Shown here piece by piece: positions 45,858 through 54,607 of a stretch of DNA of 64,000 bases. Position 1 is the stretch's first letter. Every line of letters begins with the position of its first letter. This DNA comes from Fructobacillus pseudoficulneus (GTDB taxonomy: Bacteria; Bacillota; Bacilli; Lactobacillales; Lactobacillaceae). The notes beneath the pieces were generated by a model. That model searched no databases, was not told where the DNA came from, and saw only the letters and a list, made by a program, of their open reading frames with translations. Both the position numbers and the translations under genes were made by a program. The DNA lies in the NCBI RefSeq assembly GCF_900108455.1, contig NZ_FNWS01000003.1:62001-126000 (forward strand), read 5' to 3'.

Positions 45858-45882
45858 GCCCGGTAACAACCGGGCTTTTTTT
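45858..45882 (+). terminator. terminator after the ECF S-component
   Basis: GCCCGG-taacaa-CCGGGC followed by seven T. Confidence 0.9.
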
Positions 45883-45981
45883 GTACCAACGCTTTCTTTG
45901 GTATAGTCCTTATTTTCTTTTCTTTCAGCTGCTGGTGTGAGATAATCGGATTGTAATTTGTTTATAGGAGGACTGCAATTA

Positions 45982-47316
45982 ATGGCAACTTATGATTACG
46001 ATGTTTTATTCCTCGGTGCTGGTCACGGCGCATTTGATGGTGCCCCAATTTTAGCCAATGCCGGTAAAAAAGTCGCTTTTGTTGAGCGCGAAAAGGTCGG
46101 CGGTACCTGTCCCAACTGGGGTTGCAATGCCAAAGTGATTTTGGAAAACGCCGTTTCACTGCAACGTGAATTGCGGGCTTCTGATGGCATCGTTGCTGGT
46201 AGCGGTGAAATTGATTGGACCAAAAACATGGCCCGTAAAAAAGAAATTATTTCAATTTTCCCAAATGCGATCCAATCCGGTATGGAAGGTTTGGGTATCG
46301 ACTTTATCTTTGGTGACGGTCACTTTGCCGACGCCCACACCGTTACAGTTGGCGACCGCCAGGTGACGGCTGAAAACATCGTGATTGCGACCGGAATGCA
46401 CTCCCACCGTTTGGACATCCCCGGTGCTGAATACATGCACGATTCCAAGGACTTCCTTTCATTAGACGAAGCTCCTCAGCAAATGGTGATTATCGGGGCC
46501 GGCTACATCGGCTTGGAGACGGCAGCCATGATGAACGCCGCCGGCACTGACGTTACGGTCATCCTTCGTTCTGACCGTGCCCTTCCTGAATTTAACCAAG
46601 AATATAGTGAAGCCCTGTTGGCATCGTTGACCAAGCAAGGCATCACCTTCGTTAAAAACAGCGAAACAACCGCCGTTGAACAAACAGCCGCCGGTTTTGC
46701 CGTTAAGACCTCAACTGGCATTTATGATGCCAACTACGTTTTGGACGCAACTGGTCGCGTGGTTAACGCAGCCGGTCTTGGTTTGGAAAAGCTTGGCATC
46801 CAATTCGATGATCACGGAATTGAGGTCAACGAGTATTTGCAAACAGCCGTTTCAAATATTTACGTCACTGGTGATGCCATCAAGAAGAGTCAGCCTAAGT
46901 TAACACCAACGGCAACCTTCGAATCACAATACGTGGCAAAGATGCTGACCGGTCAAGAAACAGCTGCCATCGACTACCCAGCCATTGCGACGAACGTCTT
47001 CACTTCTCCTCGTTTGGCTCAAGCCGGGGTCACTTTGGATGAAGCAGCAGCCCACCCCGACCAGTACGACATCGTTGAAAAAGACATCATGGACGATTGG
47101 TACCGCCTTGTTGACTATGAAAAGGAAGGCAAGTTGTCACTTATTTACAACAAGCAACATCAGCTTGTTGGTGCCATTGAAATTTCAGAACACGCTGAAG
47201 ATATCATCAACGGCCTTTTGCCAGCCATTGAATTTGGCTACACACCAGCACAACTCAACCGCTTAGTAACCATCTTCCCAACGATTGGTTATTCAGCCAT
47301 CGGCGACTTACTTTAA
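45982..47316 (+). CDS. FAD-dependent disulfide-reductase-like protein
   Basis: 444 aa of the glutathione reductase/dihydrolipoamide dehydrogenase superfamily. FAD fold (VLFLGAGHGAFDGAPILANAG), redox-active CxxxxC (GGTCPNWGCNAK), NAD(P) fold (MVIIGAGYIGLETAAMM) and the second FAD motif (NIYVTGDA) are present. The C-terminal catalytic HPT...E motif is absent: the corresponding end reads TIFPTIGYSAIGDLL. It may use a different acid/base or a non-thiol substrate. ATG after AGGAGGACTGCAATTA chosen over one eight codons earlier. Single gene. Confidence 0.85.
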   Translation: MATYDYDVLFLGAGHGAFDGAPILANAGKKVAFVEREKVGGTCPNWGCNAKVILENAVSLQRELRASDGIVAGSGEIDWTKNMARKKEIISIFPNAIQSGMEGLGIDFIFGDGHFADAHTVTVGDRQVTAENIVIATGMHSHRLDIPGAEYMHDSKDFLSLDEAPQQMVIIGAGYIGLETAAMMNAAGTDVTVILRSDRALPEFNQEYSEALLASLTKQGITFVKNSETTAVEQTAAGFAVKTSTGIYDANYVLDATGRVVNAAGLGLEKLGIQFDDHGIEVNEYLQTAVSNIYVTGDAIKKSQPKLTPTATFESQYVAKMLTGQETAAIDYPAIATNVFTSPRLAQAGVTLDEAAAHPDQYDIVEKDIMDDWYRLVDYEKEGKLSLIYNKQHQLVGAIEISEHAEDIINGLLPAIEFGYTPAQLNRLVTIFPTIGYSAIGDLL

Positions 47317-47323
47317 TTTGAAC

Positions 47324-47356
47324 CAGCAGGAACAAGTTCTTTGTTCCTGCTTTTTT
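47324..47356 (+). terminator. terminator after the flavoprotein gene
   Basis: AGCAGGAACAA-gttc-TTGTTCCTGCT then TTTTT. Confidence 0.92.
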
Positions 47357-47365
47357 AAAATAAAT

Positions 47366-47498
47366 TTGTCGAAACGCCAACAATAGTTTATACTTTCAAT
47401 AGTCATTAATTGGTTCAGAGAAGCCAGATGATCCACTACTAATTATTTTAAACGCAACAAGACTATTCTCTGGACTTTTTAGGGAATAGTCTTTTTTC
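47366..47498 (+). promoter_or_regulatory. pyrFE promoter and PyrR-type attenuator
   Basis: TTGTCG (47366-47371), 17 nt, TATACT (47389-47394). The leader holds the PyrR-binding hairpin TGGTTCAGAGAAGCCA (47411-47426) with its CAGAGA hexaloop, and a terminator AGACTATTC/GAATAGTCT plus T6 (47460-47497). TTCAGAGAA can instead pair with TTCTCTGGA (47466-47474), forming an antiterminator that excludes both. UMP-bound PyrR would favour termination. Confidence 0.85.
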
Positions 47499-47519
47499 TT
47501 TGCACAAAGGAGAGTAACC

Positions 47520-48236
47520 ATGGAAAAACCGCTAATGATTGCCTTAGATTTCGACAATCTTTCATCCGTCACTGATTTTTTGGACGCCTTTCCAGACCCC
47601 AGTCAGTTGACGGTCAAAGTCGGCATGGAACTTTTCTACCAGGCAGGACCAGCAATTATTGCTGACATGAAAAAGCGTGGTTGCCAAATCTTTTTAGACC
47701 TAAAACTCTTTGACATCCCCAATACCGTTAAACAGGCCATGGTTCAAATCGGCCAACTGGGCGTCAACTACGTCACGGTTCACTCACTCGGTGGTTCAGC
47801 GATGTTAAGCGCCGCCAAAGCAGGACTAGCCGAAGGATCAGCAGCAAGCAACCAACCGGTACCCGCCCTCCTCGCCGTCACCGAATTAACTTCCATTTCA
47901 GATGACGTCTTGAAAAACGAGCAACACGCTGCCCTCCCCATGCAAGAACAGGTCTTGGCCTTGGCCACAATGGCTAACCAGGCCGGTTGCGATGGCGTTA
48001 TTTGTTCAGCTTTGGAGCTAAAAACGCTCCGTCAACACTTACAACCTGACTTCCTCTGCGTCGTCCCAGGCATTCGAATGAAAGCGGACCAAAGCGGTGA
48101 TCAAGTCCGGGTCGCTAGCCCAGACCAGGCCGCCAAGGACGGTGCATCCGCCATTGTCGTCGGTCGCCCGATTACCAAAGCCGCTGACCCAGTTGCCGCT
48201 TGGCACCGTTACCAAGCAACCTGGCAAAACAACTAA
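47520..48236 (+). CDS. pyrF: orotidine 5'-phosphate decarboxylase
   Basis: 238 aa; last step of UMP synthesis. Catalytic tetrad region FLDLKLFDIPNTV and the phosphate-binding VVPGIR and VVGRPIT are present. First gene after the PyrR attenuator; ribosome site AAAGGAGAG. Confidence 0.97.
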   Translation: MEKPLMIALDFDNLSSVTDFLDAFPDPSQLTVKVGMELFYQAGPAIIADMKKRGCQIFLDLKLFDIPNTVKQAMVQIGQLGVNYVTVHSLGGSAMLSAAKAGLAEGSAASNQPVPALLAVTELTSISDDVLKNEQHAALPMQEQVLALATMANQAGCDGVICSALELKTLRQHLQPDFLCVVPGIRMKADQSGDQVRVASPDQAAKDGASAIVVGRPITKAADPVAAWHRYQATWQNN

Positions 48237-48275
48237 AAGTACCACTATCTCAACAAACGCAAAAAGGATAAACAC

Positions 48276-48908
48276 ATGACTACTACTAACACCATTCTCC
48301 AAGACTTAATCGATCACAAGATCGTTCAACTAAAAATTAACGATACCTTCACCTTCGCTTCCGGTATTAAGTCCCCAATTTACACGGATTTGCGCCAAAC
48401 GATTTCTTATCCAGAAACTCGCAAGAACATTACTTTGGCCTTAGCCAAGCTGATTCAAGACCAGTATCCAAATGCGACCGTCATTGCCGGCGTTGCTACT
48501 GCCGGAATTCCACAAGCCGCTTTGGTCGCCGCTGAATTAAACCTACCAATGGTTTATGTTCGATCAAAGCCAAAAGACCACGGTACCGGTCGTCAAGTCG
48601 AAGGTGTCTTGCATCCTGACGACCAAGTTGTCTTAATTGATGACCTGATTTCAACCGGTGGCTCTGTCATCGCTGCCGCAGAAGCCGTGGTCAAAGAAGG
48701 CTTCCAAGTGGCCGGCGTCGTTTCCATTTTCTCTTATGGCTTCCCGGATGCCAACCAGAATTTTACCAAGGCCGGCTTTGACTTTGCGCCATTACTAACT
48801 TATAGCGGACTCATCACCCTGCTGGCCGAACAAAAGGTCATTTCAGATGACGACCATCAGCGCTTATCAAAGTGGCACCAAGACCCTTGGGCTTGGCCAC
48901 TTCAGTAA
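48276..48908 (+). CDS. pyrE: orotate phosphoribosyltransferase
   Basis: 210 aa; joins orotate with PRPP. The PRPP motif VVLIDDLISTGGS and the flexible loop RSKPKDHGTGRQ are clear. Follows pyrF by 39 nt and ends at a strong terminator, so pyrF-pyrE is a two-gene unit separate from other pyr genes. Confidence 0.97.
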   Translation: MTTTNTILQDLIDHKIVQLKINDTFTFASGIKSPIYTDLRQTISYPETRKNITLALAKLIQDQYPNATVIAGVATAGIPQAALVAAELNLPMVYVRSKPKDHGTGRQVEGVLHPDDQVVLIDDLISTGGSVIAAAEAVVKEGFQVAGVVSIFSYGFPDANQNFTKAGFDFAPLLTYSGLITLLAEQKVISDDDHQRLSKWHQDPWAWPLQ

Positions 48909-48923
48909 GGTTCACTCACCAAC

Positions 48924-48957
48924 AAAAAAGGACAGTTGCTAAGCAACTGTCCTTTTT
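48924..48957. terminator. terminator between pyrE and metG
   Basis: AAAAAAGGACAGTTGC-taa-GCAACTGTCCTTTTT between convergent genes; usable both ways. Confidence 0.92.
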
Positions 48958-48967
48958 ATTTCTTTAT

Positions 48968-51010
48968 TTATTCAATTCCTGATCCAGGTTCGATGACATC
49001 TGGCAAGACTGAGACCGTGACAATCCCATTCTTTTCTGCCGAAAGAATCATTCCTTCAGACATTTCACCGGCCATCTTTCGAGGGGCCATGTTCGCCACA
49101 ATGGCAACCGTCTTGCCTAGCAAGACTTCAGGTTCTGGATACCACTGGCGGATTCCAGACAAGATTTGGCGTGGCTTTCCTGAGCCATCATCCAAGGTGA
49201 ACTTAATCAACTTCTTTGACTTTTCGAGGAGTTCAGCGGCCGTAATCTTAGCTGCCAAAATTTCTACCTTATCAAAGTCATCGTATTCAATTAAGTCCTT
49301 GTGTGCTACTTCTTCGCTCACTGTTTGCTCCTTGGCTCCCTGCTTAGCAGCTTCCTTAGCCGCACGGCCCTTGCCCTTGGTGTCCTTTGAAACCAAGCCA
49401 GCAATGTAGGCAACTTCTTCTTCAACGTCCAAACGTGGGAAGATTGGCTCACCCTTGGCCACTACCTTAGCACCAGCAGGCACTTGGTCAATTGCCAAAC
49501 CGTTCAAGGAAACACCACCATCAGTGTAATCCAAACCTAATTGGGCAAAGATTTGACGAGGTGCGTCAGTCATGACCGGTTGCAACATCACGGCAACGGC
49601 CCGAAGGGCCCCAGCCAAATGAGCCAAGACTGATTGCAAAGCCACTTTGGCAGCTGCATCTTCATCGGCCTTCTTGGCCAATACCCATGGTTCGGTTTCA
49701 TCGATATACTTGTTAGCGCGGCGAACGACACCCCAAACTGCTTCGAGGGCATCGGCCGTATGCACGGCTCCCAAATGCTGGTTGTATTCCGTAATCTGCT
49801 TTTCAACCACTAAGTCCAGGTCTTCATCAAAGTCCGTCTTACCAGTCGCAAAGGCTGGAATCACGCCATCTTCATACTTATTAATCATGGCGACTGTTCG
49901 GTTCAACAAGTTTCCAAGATCATTAGCCAAGTCAAAATTTACTCGTGAAACAAAGTCTTCCGGTGAGAAGACCCCGTCGTTTCCAAATGGCATTGACCGC
50001 AACAAGTAGTAACGAACAGCATCCAAGCCGTAACGGGCTGTCAAATCTTCAGGGTAAATCACGTTTCCCTTTGACTTTGACATCTTACCGTCTTTCATCA
50101 CCAACCAACCGTGGCCGATAATTTCCTTTGGCATTTCAAGACCCAAGGCATGAAGCATGATTGGCCAGTAAATAATGTGGAAACGAACAATTTCCTTTCC
50201 AACTAATTGAACATTAGCTGGCCAGAATTTCTTAAACAATGAATCATCATCTGTATCGTAACCTAGGGCCGTAATATAGTTGGCCAAGGCATCAATCCAA
50301 ACATAGATGACATGCTTTTCATCACCCGGCACTGGCACTCCCCATTTGGAAGAAGTTCGCGTCACGGCCAAGTCTTCCAAACCAGGCAAAATGAAGTTTT
50401 GCAACATTTCATTCATGCGGGCATGGGGCTGAACAAAGTCAGGATGGCTCTTGTAGTAATCAACCAACCAATCCGCATACTTTGACATCTTAAAGAAGTA
50501 TGATTCTTCTTGAATCTTTTCGACTTCGTGACCTGATGGGGCCTTCCCACCAATCATTTGACCGTTTTCGTCGCGGTAAACTTCAGCCAATTGTGATTCG
50601 GTAAAGTACTCTTCATCAGAAACTGAGTACCAACCTTCATATTGGCCCTTATAAATGTCACCCTGATCCAGCAATTGTTGGAAAATCTTTTGAACAATCT
50701 TTTCGTGACTTTCGTCTGTTGTTCGGATGAACTTATCATAAGAAATGCCCATCAAAGACCACAAGTCCTTGATGTCTTTAATCATATTATCTAAGTAGGC
50801 GATTTCGGTCATCCCGGCCGCTTCAGCCTTCTTTTGTATCTTTTCACCGTGTTCATCAGTTCCAGTCAAGAAAAAGACGTCTTCTCCTAAAAGACGGTGA
50901 TAACGGGCGGTTGCATCGGCCAAGACCGTTGTGTAGGTGTTCCCTAATTGCAACTTCCCTGATGGATAGTAAATCGGCGTTGTGATATAAAATGTATTCT
51001 GCTCTGACAT
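48968..51010 (-). CDS. metG: methionyl-tRNA synthetase
   Basis: 680 aa class I synthetase with catalytic domain, anticodon-binding domain and C-terminal EMAP-type tRNA-binding domain (KVEILAAKITAAE onward). KMSKS motif intact (GKMSKSKGN). The HIGH signature is unusual, KLQLGNTYT, with Gln in place of the first His and Asn in place of the last. Ribosome site AGAAAGGACTCAT. A TATAAT lies 43 nt upstream of the start codon; no T-box is seen. Confidence 0.96.
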   Translation of the reverse strand: MSEQNTFYITTPIYYPSGKLQLGNTYTTVLADATARYHRLLGEDVFFLTGTDEHGEKIQKKAEAAGMTEIAYLDNMIKDIKDLWSLMGISYDKFIRTTDESHEKIVQKIFQQLLDQGDIYKGQYEGWYSVSDEEYFTESQLAEVYRDENGQMIGGKAPSGHEVEKIQEESYFFKMSKYADWLVDYYKSHPDFVQPHARMNEMLQNFILPGLEDLAVTRTSSKWGVPVPGDEKHVIYVWIDALANYITALGYDTDDDSLFKKFWPANVQLVGKEIVRFHIIYWPIMLHALGLEMPKEIIGHGWLVMKDGKMSKSKGNVIYPEDLTARYGLDAVRYYLLRSMPFGNDGVFSPEDFVSRVNFDLANDLGNLLNRTVAMINKYEDGVIPAFATGKTDFDEDLDLVVEKQITEYNQHLGAVHTADALEAVWGVVRRANKYIDETEPWVLAKKADEDAAAKVALQSVLAHLAGALRAVAVMLQPVMTDAPRQIFAQLGLDYTDGGVSLNGLAIDQVPAGAKVVAKGEPIFPRLDVEEEVAYIAGLVSKDTKGKGRAAKEAAKQGAKEQTVSEEVAHKDLIEYDDFDKVEILAAKITAAELLEKSKKLIKFTLDDGSGKPRQILSGIRQWYPEPEVLLGKTVAIVANMAPRKMAGEMSEGMILSAEKNGIVTVSVLPDVIEPGSGIE

Positions 51011-51227
51011 ATGAGTCCTTTCTGGCCTAATGGTGGCCTCTACCTTGCTTACATTATAGCAAAGCAGCCCCCATCCGACCAGCAGCTAAAGGGAGAATTC
51101 TGTTCATTCAAGATTCCAGTAAACCATTTATTTAAAAACAGTAAGAAATGCCAAATATTCGGCATCTTTCTCTAATTGTTGCACTAAACCAATTTTAATA
51201 TTTTTCCTTATCTTCGACTGATTTTAG

Positions 51228-51411
51228 TTGACAAAATTTTTTCGACCCGTTACACTGAAAAAAAGAAATCGGAGAAAACCACATGTTAGCTAAAAACGTA
51301 ACTAACAACCTAATGATGACCACGGTAATGTGTCAATTACCGTTTTTTTAGGGTGGAATTTTCTATTGTTGTCTTGAAAACCGCCCTTAGTGTCATCTAA
51401 GGGCGGTTTTC
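51228..51411 (+). promoter_or_regulatory. promoter and two-terminator attenuator of the amino-acid ABC operon
   Basis: TTGACA (51228-51233), 17 nt, TACACT (51251-51256). The leader contains a short ORF (separate entry), terminator 1 ACGGTAAT/ATTACCGT + T7 (51322-51349) overlapping the ORF end, then AGGGTGG (51350-51356) that can pair with CCGCCCT (51381-51387), which is also in terminator 2: a perfect 15-bp stem (51376-51390 with 51397-51411) ending TTTT. Antiterminator and terminator 2 are mutually exclusive. Confidence 0.75.
51283..51351 (+). CDS. 22-residue leader peptide ORF
   Basis: ATG preceded by GGAGAAAACCAC at good spacing. The peptide starts MLAKNV, contains the string LMMTTVMCQLPFF and stops with TAG at the end of the T run of terminator 1. 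It has four internal or tandem Met/Cys codons (Met-Met, then Met-Cys) within or just before the terminator stem, so a ribosome slowed there would change which hairpin forms. Interpreted as a control peptide for sulfur amino acids; inference. Confidence 0.6.
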   Translation: MLAKNVTNNLMMTTVMCQLPFF

Positions 51412-51442
51412 TTTTGTTGTTAGGATGTTTAGGAGAAGTTTG

Positions 51443-52234
51443 ATGAACAAAAAAGTTTTGATTTTGCTCGCCGGCATTATTGTCGTAATTGGTGCCATCT
51501 TTGGCTTTGCCCAATTAAATCAGCCAAAAAAAGATGAAACCATTAAGCAGGGTACCTTAACCGTTGGTTTGGAAGGAACCTATGCCCCATTTTCTTACCA
51601 TGATGATTCTGGTAAGTTGGTCGGCTATGAAGTTGATATGGCCAAGGCCATCGGAAAGAAGTTGAACTTAAAGGTCACCTTTGTCCAAACGAAGTGGGAC
51701 TCATTGATTGCCGGACTTGGTTCAGACCGCTACGATGCCGTGATCAATAACATTGGTATTCGACCCGACCGCGAAAAGAACTATCGGATGTCTGAACCTT
51801 ACTTGTACTCAAAGTCAGTTTTGATTAAGCGGACTGACGAAAGCGATTTGAACTCCCTTGCCGACATCAAGGGCAAGACAATGGCCCAATCTTTGACTTC
51901 AAACTATGGCCAAGTTGCCCAACAAAAGGGTGCCAACATCAAGGCCGTTGCTGGAATTGTTGAAGCGATGAACTTAATTACGACTAACCGCGCCGATGGT
52001 TCTTTGAACGATCAAGGGGCCTTTGCCGCCTGGAAGAAGGCCAATCCAAATGCCGACGTAACCTCAGTTGATATCTCAACCGATATCAAGTCAGTGCCAA
52101 CTGGTGTTTTGATGAACAAGAAGAACGCCGCTTTGCAAAAGGATATGAACAAGGCCATCTCTGAACTAAAGAAAGACGGCACTTTGTCAAAGTTGTCAAA
52201 GAAGTACTTTGGCGTTGACTTGTCTCACGACTAA
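51443..52234 (+). CDS. polar amino-acid ABC transporter, substrate-binding protein
   Basis: 263 aa, SBP family 3. N-terminal membrane anchor (KVLILLAGIIVVIGAIFGFA) without a lipobox Cys. Family motifs LTVGLEGTYAPFSYHDDSGKLVGYEVDMAKAIGKKL and WDSLIAGLGSDRYDAVINNI are close to cystine-binding TcyA/TcyJ proteins. First of three ABC genes; the Met/Cys-containing leader ORF supports cystine or a related amino acid as ligand, though this is inference. ATG after AGGAGAAGTTTG chosen over an earlier one. Confidence 0.88.
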   Translation: MNKKVLILLAGIIVVIGAIFGFAQLNQPKKDETIKQGTLTVGLEGTYAPFSYHDDSGKLVGYEVDMAKAIGKKLNLKVTFVQTKWDSLIAGLGSDRYDAVINNIGIRPDREKNYRMSEPYLYSKSVLIKRTDESDLNSLADIKGKTMAQSLTSNYGQVAQQKGANIKAVAGIVEAMNLITTNRADGSLNDQGAFAAWKKANPNADVTSVDISTDIKSVPTGVLMNKKNAALQKDMNKAISELKKDGTLSKLSKKYFGVDLSHD

Positions 52235-52262
52235 CAACAATTTTAGAAAGAAGTAATTCTTC

Positions 52263-52961
52263 ATGACAGATTTTATCGACTTGGCAGTGAAGTACCTGCC
52301 CAGACTTCTGGTCGCTGCCTTTCAATACACGTTGCCGCTAACAGCCATCTCATTTTTCTTTGGTCTGATTTTTGCGATTACAACCGCCTTGATTCGCGTG
52401 GCCAAGGCCCCACAAAACGAATGGGCCGACGCCGCTTTGAAAATTCTCAAGGGCATCGCTGCCACTTATGTCTGGTTTTTCCGCTCAACACCAATGTTGG
52501 TGCAGCTCTTCATTGTATTTTATGGCTTACCAAATGCGCACATCGCCCTCTTTCAGTCAGCCTGGATTTCAGCGATTACGGTCTTTTCACTGAACACCGG
52601 GGCCTACGCCTCTGAATCGATTCGAGCTGCAATTTCTTCTGTTTCGACAGCACAAAAGCAGGCGGCGGAGTCCCTTGGTATGACAACGACTCAGGTTTAC
52701 CTTTACGTTGTTTTGCCACAGGCGGCGCGAATTTCAATTCCGCCCCTCTCGAATTCATTAATTTCCTTATTGAAGGATACTTCATTGGCTTCGGTCATTA
52801 CGATTGTCGAGATGTTTTATCTCTCCCAACAAATTGCCGCAACCAACTATAAAGTTCTTTCCATGTATATCTTAGTGGCCATGGTTTATGCCGTCTTCAC
52901 GTCACTATTGTCAATCGGACAACACTACCTAGAAAAGTACACATCGAGGTTTGCCCAATGA
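52263..52961 (+). CDS. polar amino-acid ABC transporter, permease
   Basis: 232 aa His/Glu/Gln-type permease with about five helices. N-terminal TAISFFFGLIFAITTALIRV, YVWFFRSTPMLVQLFIVFYGLP and the EAA loop AAESLGMTTTQVYLYVVLPQAARISIPPL. Overlaps the ATPase gene by 4 nt (ATGA). Confidence 0.93.
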   Translation: MTDFIDLAVKYLPRLLVAAFQYTLPLTAISFFFGLIFAITTALIRVAKAPQNEWADAALKILKGIAATYVWFFRSTPMLVQLFIVFYGLPNAHIALFQSAWISAITVFSLNTGAYASESIRAAISSVSTAQKQAAESLGMTTTQVYLYVVLPQAARISIPPLSNSLISLLKDTSLASVITIVEMFYLSQQIAATNYKVLSMYILVAMVYAVFTSLLSIGQHYLEKYTSRFAQ

Positions 52962-53692
52962 TCAAAGTAGAAAATTTAAGCAAAAAGTACCCCGATAAGG
53001 ATGCCCTAAAGGAAATCAACGTCACCTTCCCGGCTGAAGAAACAACTGCGATTGTCGGTCCTTCTGGATCAGGTAAGTCAACGCTCTTGCAGTCACTAAA
53101 CTTACTCGAGCGACCAACTTCTGGCCAATTAATCATTGATGATTTGAGCCTAGACCTCGGTCAAAACCTGTCCAAAAGTCAAGTTCTCGAAGTTCGTAAA
53201 CACTTTGGCATGGTTTTTCAGGAAAAAGCCCTCTTTACCCATTTGACGGTCTTGCATAATTTGACCGAAGGACCAATCAAAGTCCGTAAAATCAGTAAAG
53301 ACCAAGCCTTAAAAAAGGCTGAGGAACTGCTGGCCCAATTTGGCATGGAAGAGCTGGCTGACCGTTATCCCTATCAGCTTTCCGGTGGGCAACAGCAGCG
53401 AGTGGCCATCTTACGGGCCTTGGCAATGGAGCCGCAGTACCTGCTCTTGGATGAACCAACCTCAGCGCTTGATCCCGAGTTAGAAGCACAAGTCTTACGC
53501 GTTTTGCGCGACTTGGCTCAAAAGGAAACTTCGATGATTGTTGTGACCCACAACATGGCCTTTGCCCGACAGGTTGCCGACAAAATTGTCTTCATTGATA
53601 ACGGCGCCGTTGGTTACGATGGCAAAACAGAAGATTTCTTTAACTCAACCGATCCAAGAATCCAACAATTCTTAGGAGCAATGACTTTTTAA
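52958..53692 (+). CDS. polar amino-acid ABC transporter, ATP-binding protein
   Basis: 244 aa. Walker A GPSGSGKST, Q-loop MVFQEKALF, signature LSGGQQQRVAI, Walker B LLLDEPTSALD and the H-loop (VVTHNM). Close to TcyC/GlnQ-type ATPases. Its stop overlaps the nuclease start (TAATG). Confidence 0.95.
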   Translation: MIKVENLSKKYPDKDALKEINVTFPAEETTAIVGPSGSGKSTLLQSLNLLERPTSGQLIIDDLSLDLGQNLSKSQVLEVRKHFGMVFQEKALFTHLTVLHNLTEGPIKVRKISKDQALKKAEELLAQFGMEELADRYPYQLSGGQQQRVAILRALAMEPQYLLLDEPTSALDPELEAQVLRVLRDLAQKETSMIVVTHNMAFARQVADKIVFIDNGAVGYDGKTEDFFNSTDPRIQQFLGAMTF

Positions 53693-54606
53693 TGACAAAA
53701 AAACGTTCTTATAAGCAGCGGTCTCACCGACCAAAGCATTTTGGTTCGGCCGTCACAACCCTCGTTTTGGTTGTGGCGGTTTTTTCGCTTTGGCCCGAAA
53801 ACGGACATCAACTTGGCAAAAATTCTAATAAATTTCAGAACCAACAACAGGAAATTTTAAATCAGAAAAAAGATGTCACCAGGCCCAGTACCACCGCCGC
53901 CACCAACGCTGACCTCTTAAAAATTCAATGGAACGGTACACTAGACGGTGACATCGTTCACATCAATCAAAATCAGGCAACTTTTAGCGCACAAGAACTA
54001 AACGAGAAGTTTCCTGCCAAAGCTGGGGATAAACTCCATCCAGTTGATGGTTTATCCCTCTCACCGCTTGATGCATTTGGTCGTTCACAGCAGGCTAACT
54101 TTATTGCCAGCAAGACCAGCATGGACGCCGTCACCAAGCGTCCTGCCCGAATTCCTGATTCCGTCCGTCCTTCTGGTTGGTATATCAACGATCACTTTAA
54201 CGGCAGCACTTGGACTGGTGGCTACCACCAAAATCCCAAAGTCAGCCTTGGCGGTACCAAACAAGCACTCTGGAACAAATCGCATATTGTCGGTTACCAG
54301 TTCTTTGGCATGGCCACCATGGTGACCGAAAACATGACCACTGGAACCCGGGTTGAAAACGCCTATCCCGGTCAGTTAGTCCCAGAAGATGATATCCGTT
54401 ATGCTTTAAAGCTGCATCCAAATCTGACTATCCGCGGCCAGGTGACTCCCATATATAGTGGTAATGAACGCGTTCCTCGCGGCGTTCACTACATGGCCAA
54501 ATCCGTTGAGAATAATGGTCAGGCCCTTAACTTCAATTACTGGGTCTTTAACGTCCAACCCGGTATTCAAATCAATTATCAAACAGGCGCAGCAACAATT
54601 GCCTAA
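53692..54606 (+). CDS. membrane-anchored DNA/RNA non-specific endonuclease
   Basis: 304 aa. Basic N-terminus, one membrane helix (about residues 18-36), then a beta-beta-alpha-metal nuclease domain with LWNKSHIVGYQFFG (catalytic His), NMTTGTRVEN, VTPIYSGNERVPRG and VFNVQPGIQINYQTG, as in EndA-type nucleases of lactic acid bacteria. It acts outside the cell on DNA, for nutrient or transformation use. Translationally coupled to the ABC operon, a placement I cannot explain functionally. Confidence 0.88.
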   Translation: MTKKRSYKQRSHRPKHFGSAVTTLVLVVAVFSLWPENGHQLGKNSNKFQNQQQEILNQKKDVTRPSTTAATNADLLKIQWNGTLDGDIVHINQNQATFSAQELNEKFPAKAGDKLHPVDGLSLSPLDAFGRSQQANFIASKTSMDAVTKRPARIPDSVRPSGWYINDHFNGSTWTGGYHQNPKVSLGGTKQALWNKSHIVGYQFFGMATMVTENMTTGTRVENAYPGQLVPEDDIRYALKLHPNLTIRGQVTPIYSGNERVPRGVHYMAKSVENNGQALNFNYWVFNVQPGIQINYQTGAATIA

Positions 54607-54607
54607 A

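Noticed and set aside
51340-51411. T-box riboswitch, suggested by AGGGTGGAA before a strong terminator
   Set aside because: Only about 90 nt lie between the likely transcription start and this motif, too short for a Stem I specifier domain; a translated leader ORF occupies that space. The motif is treated as an antiterminator arm.
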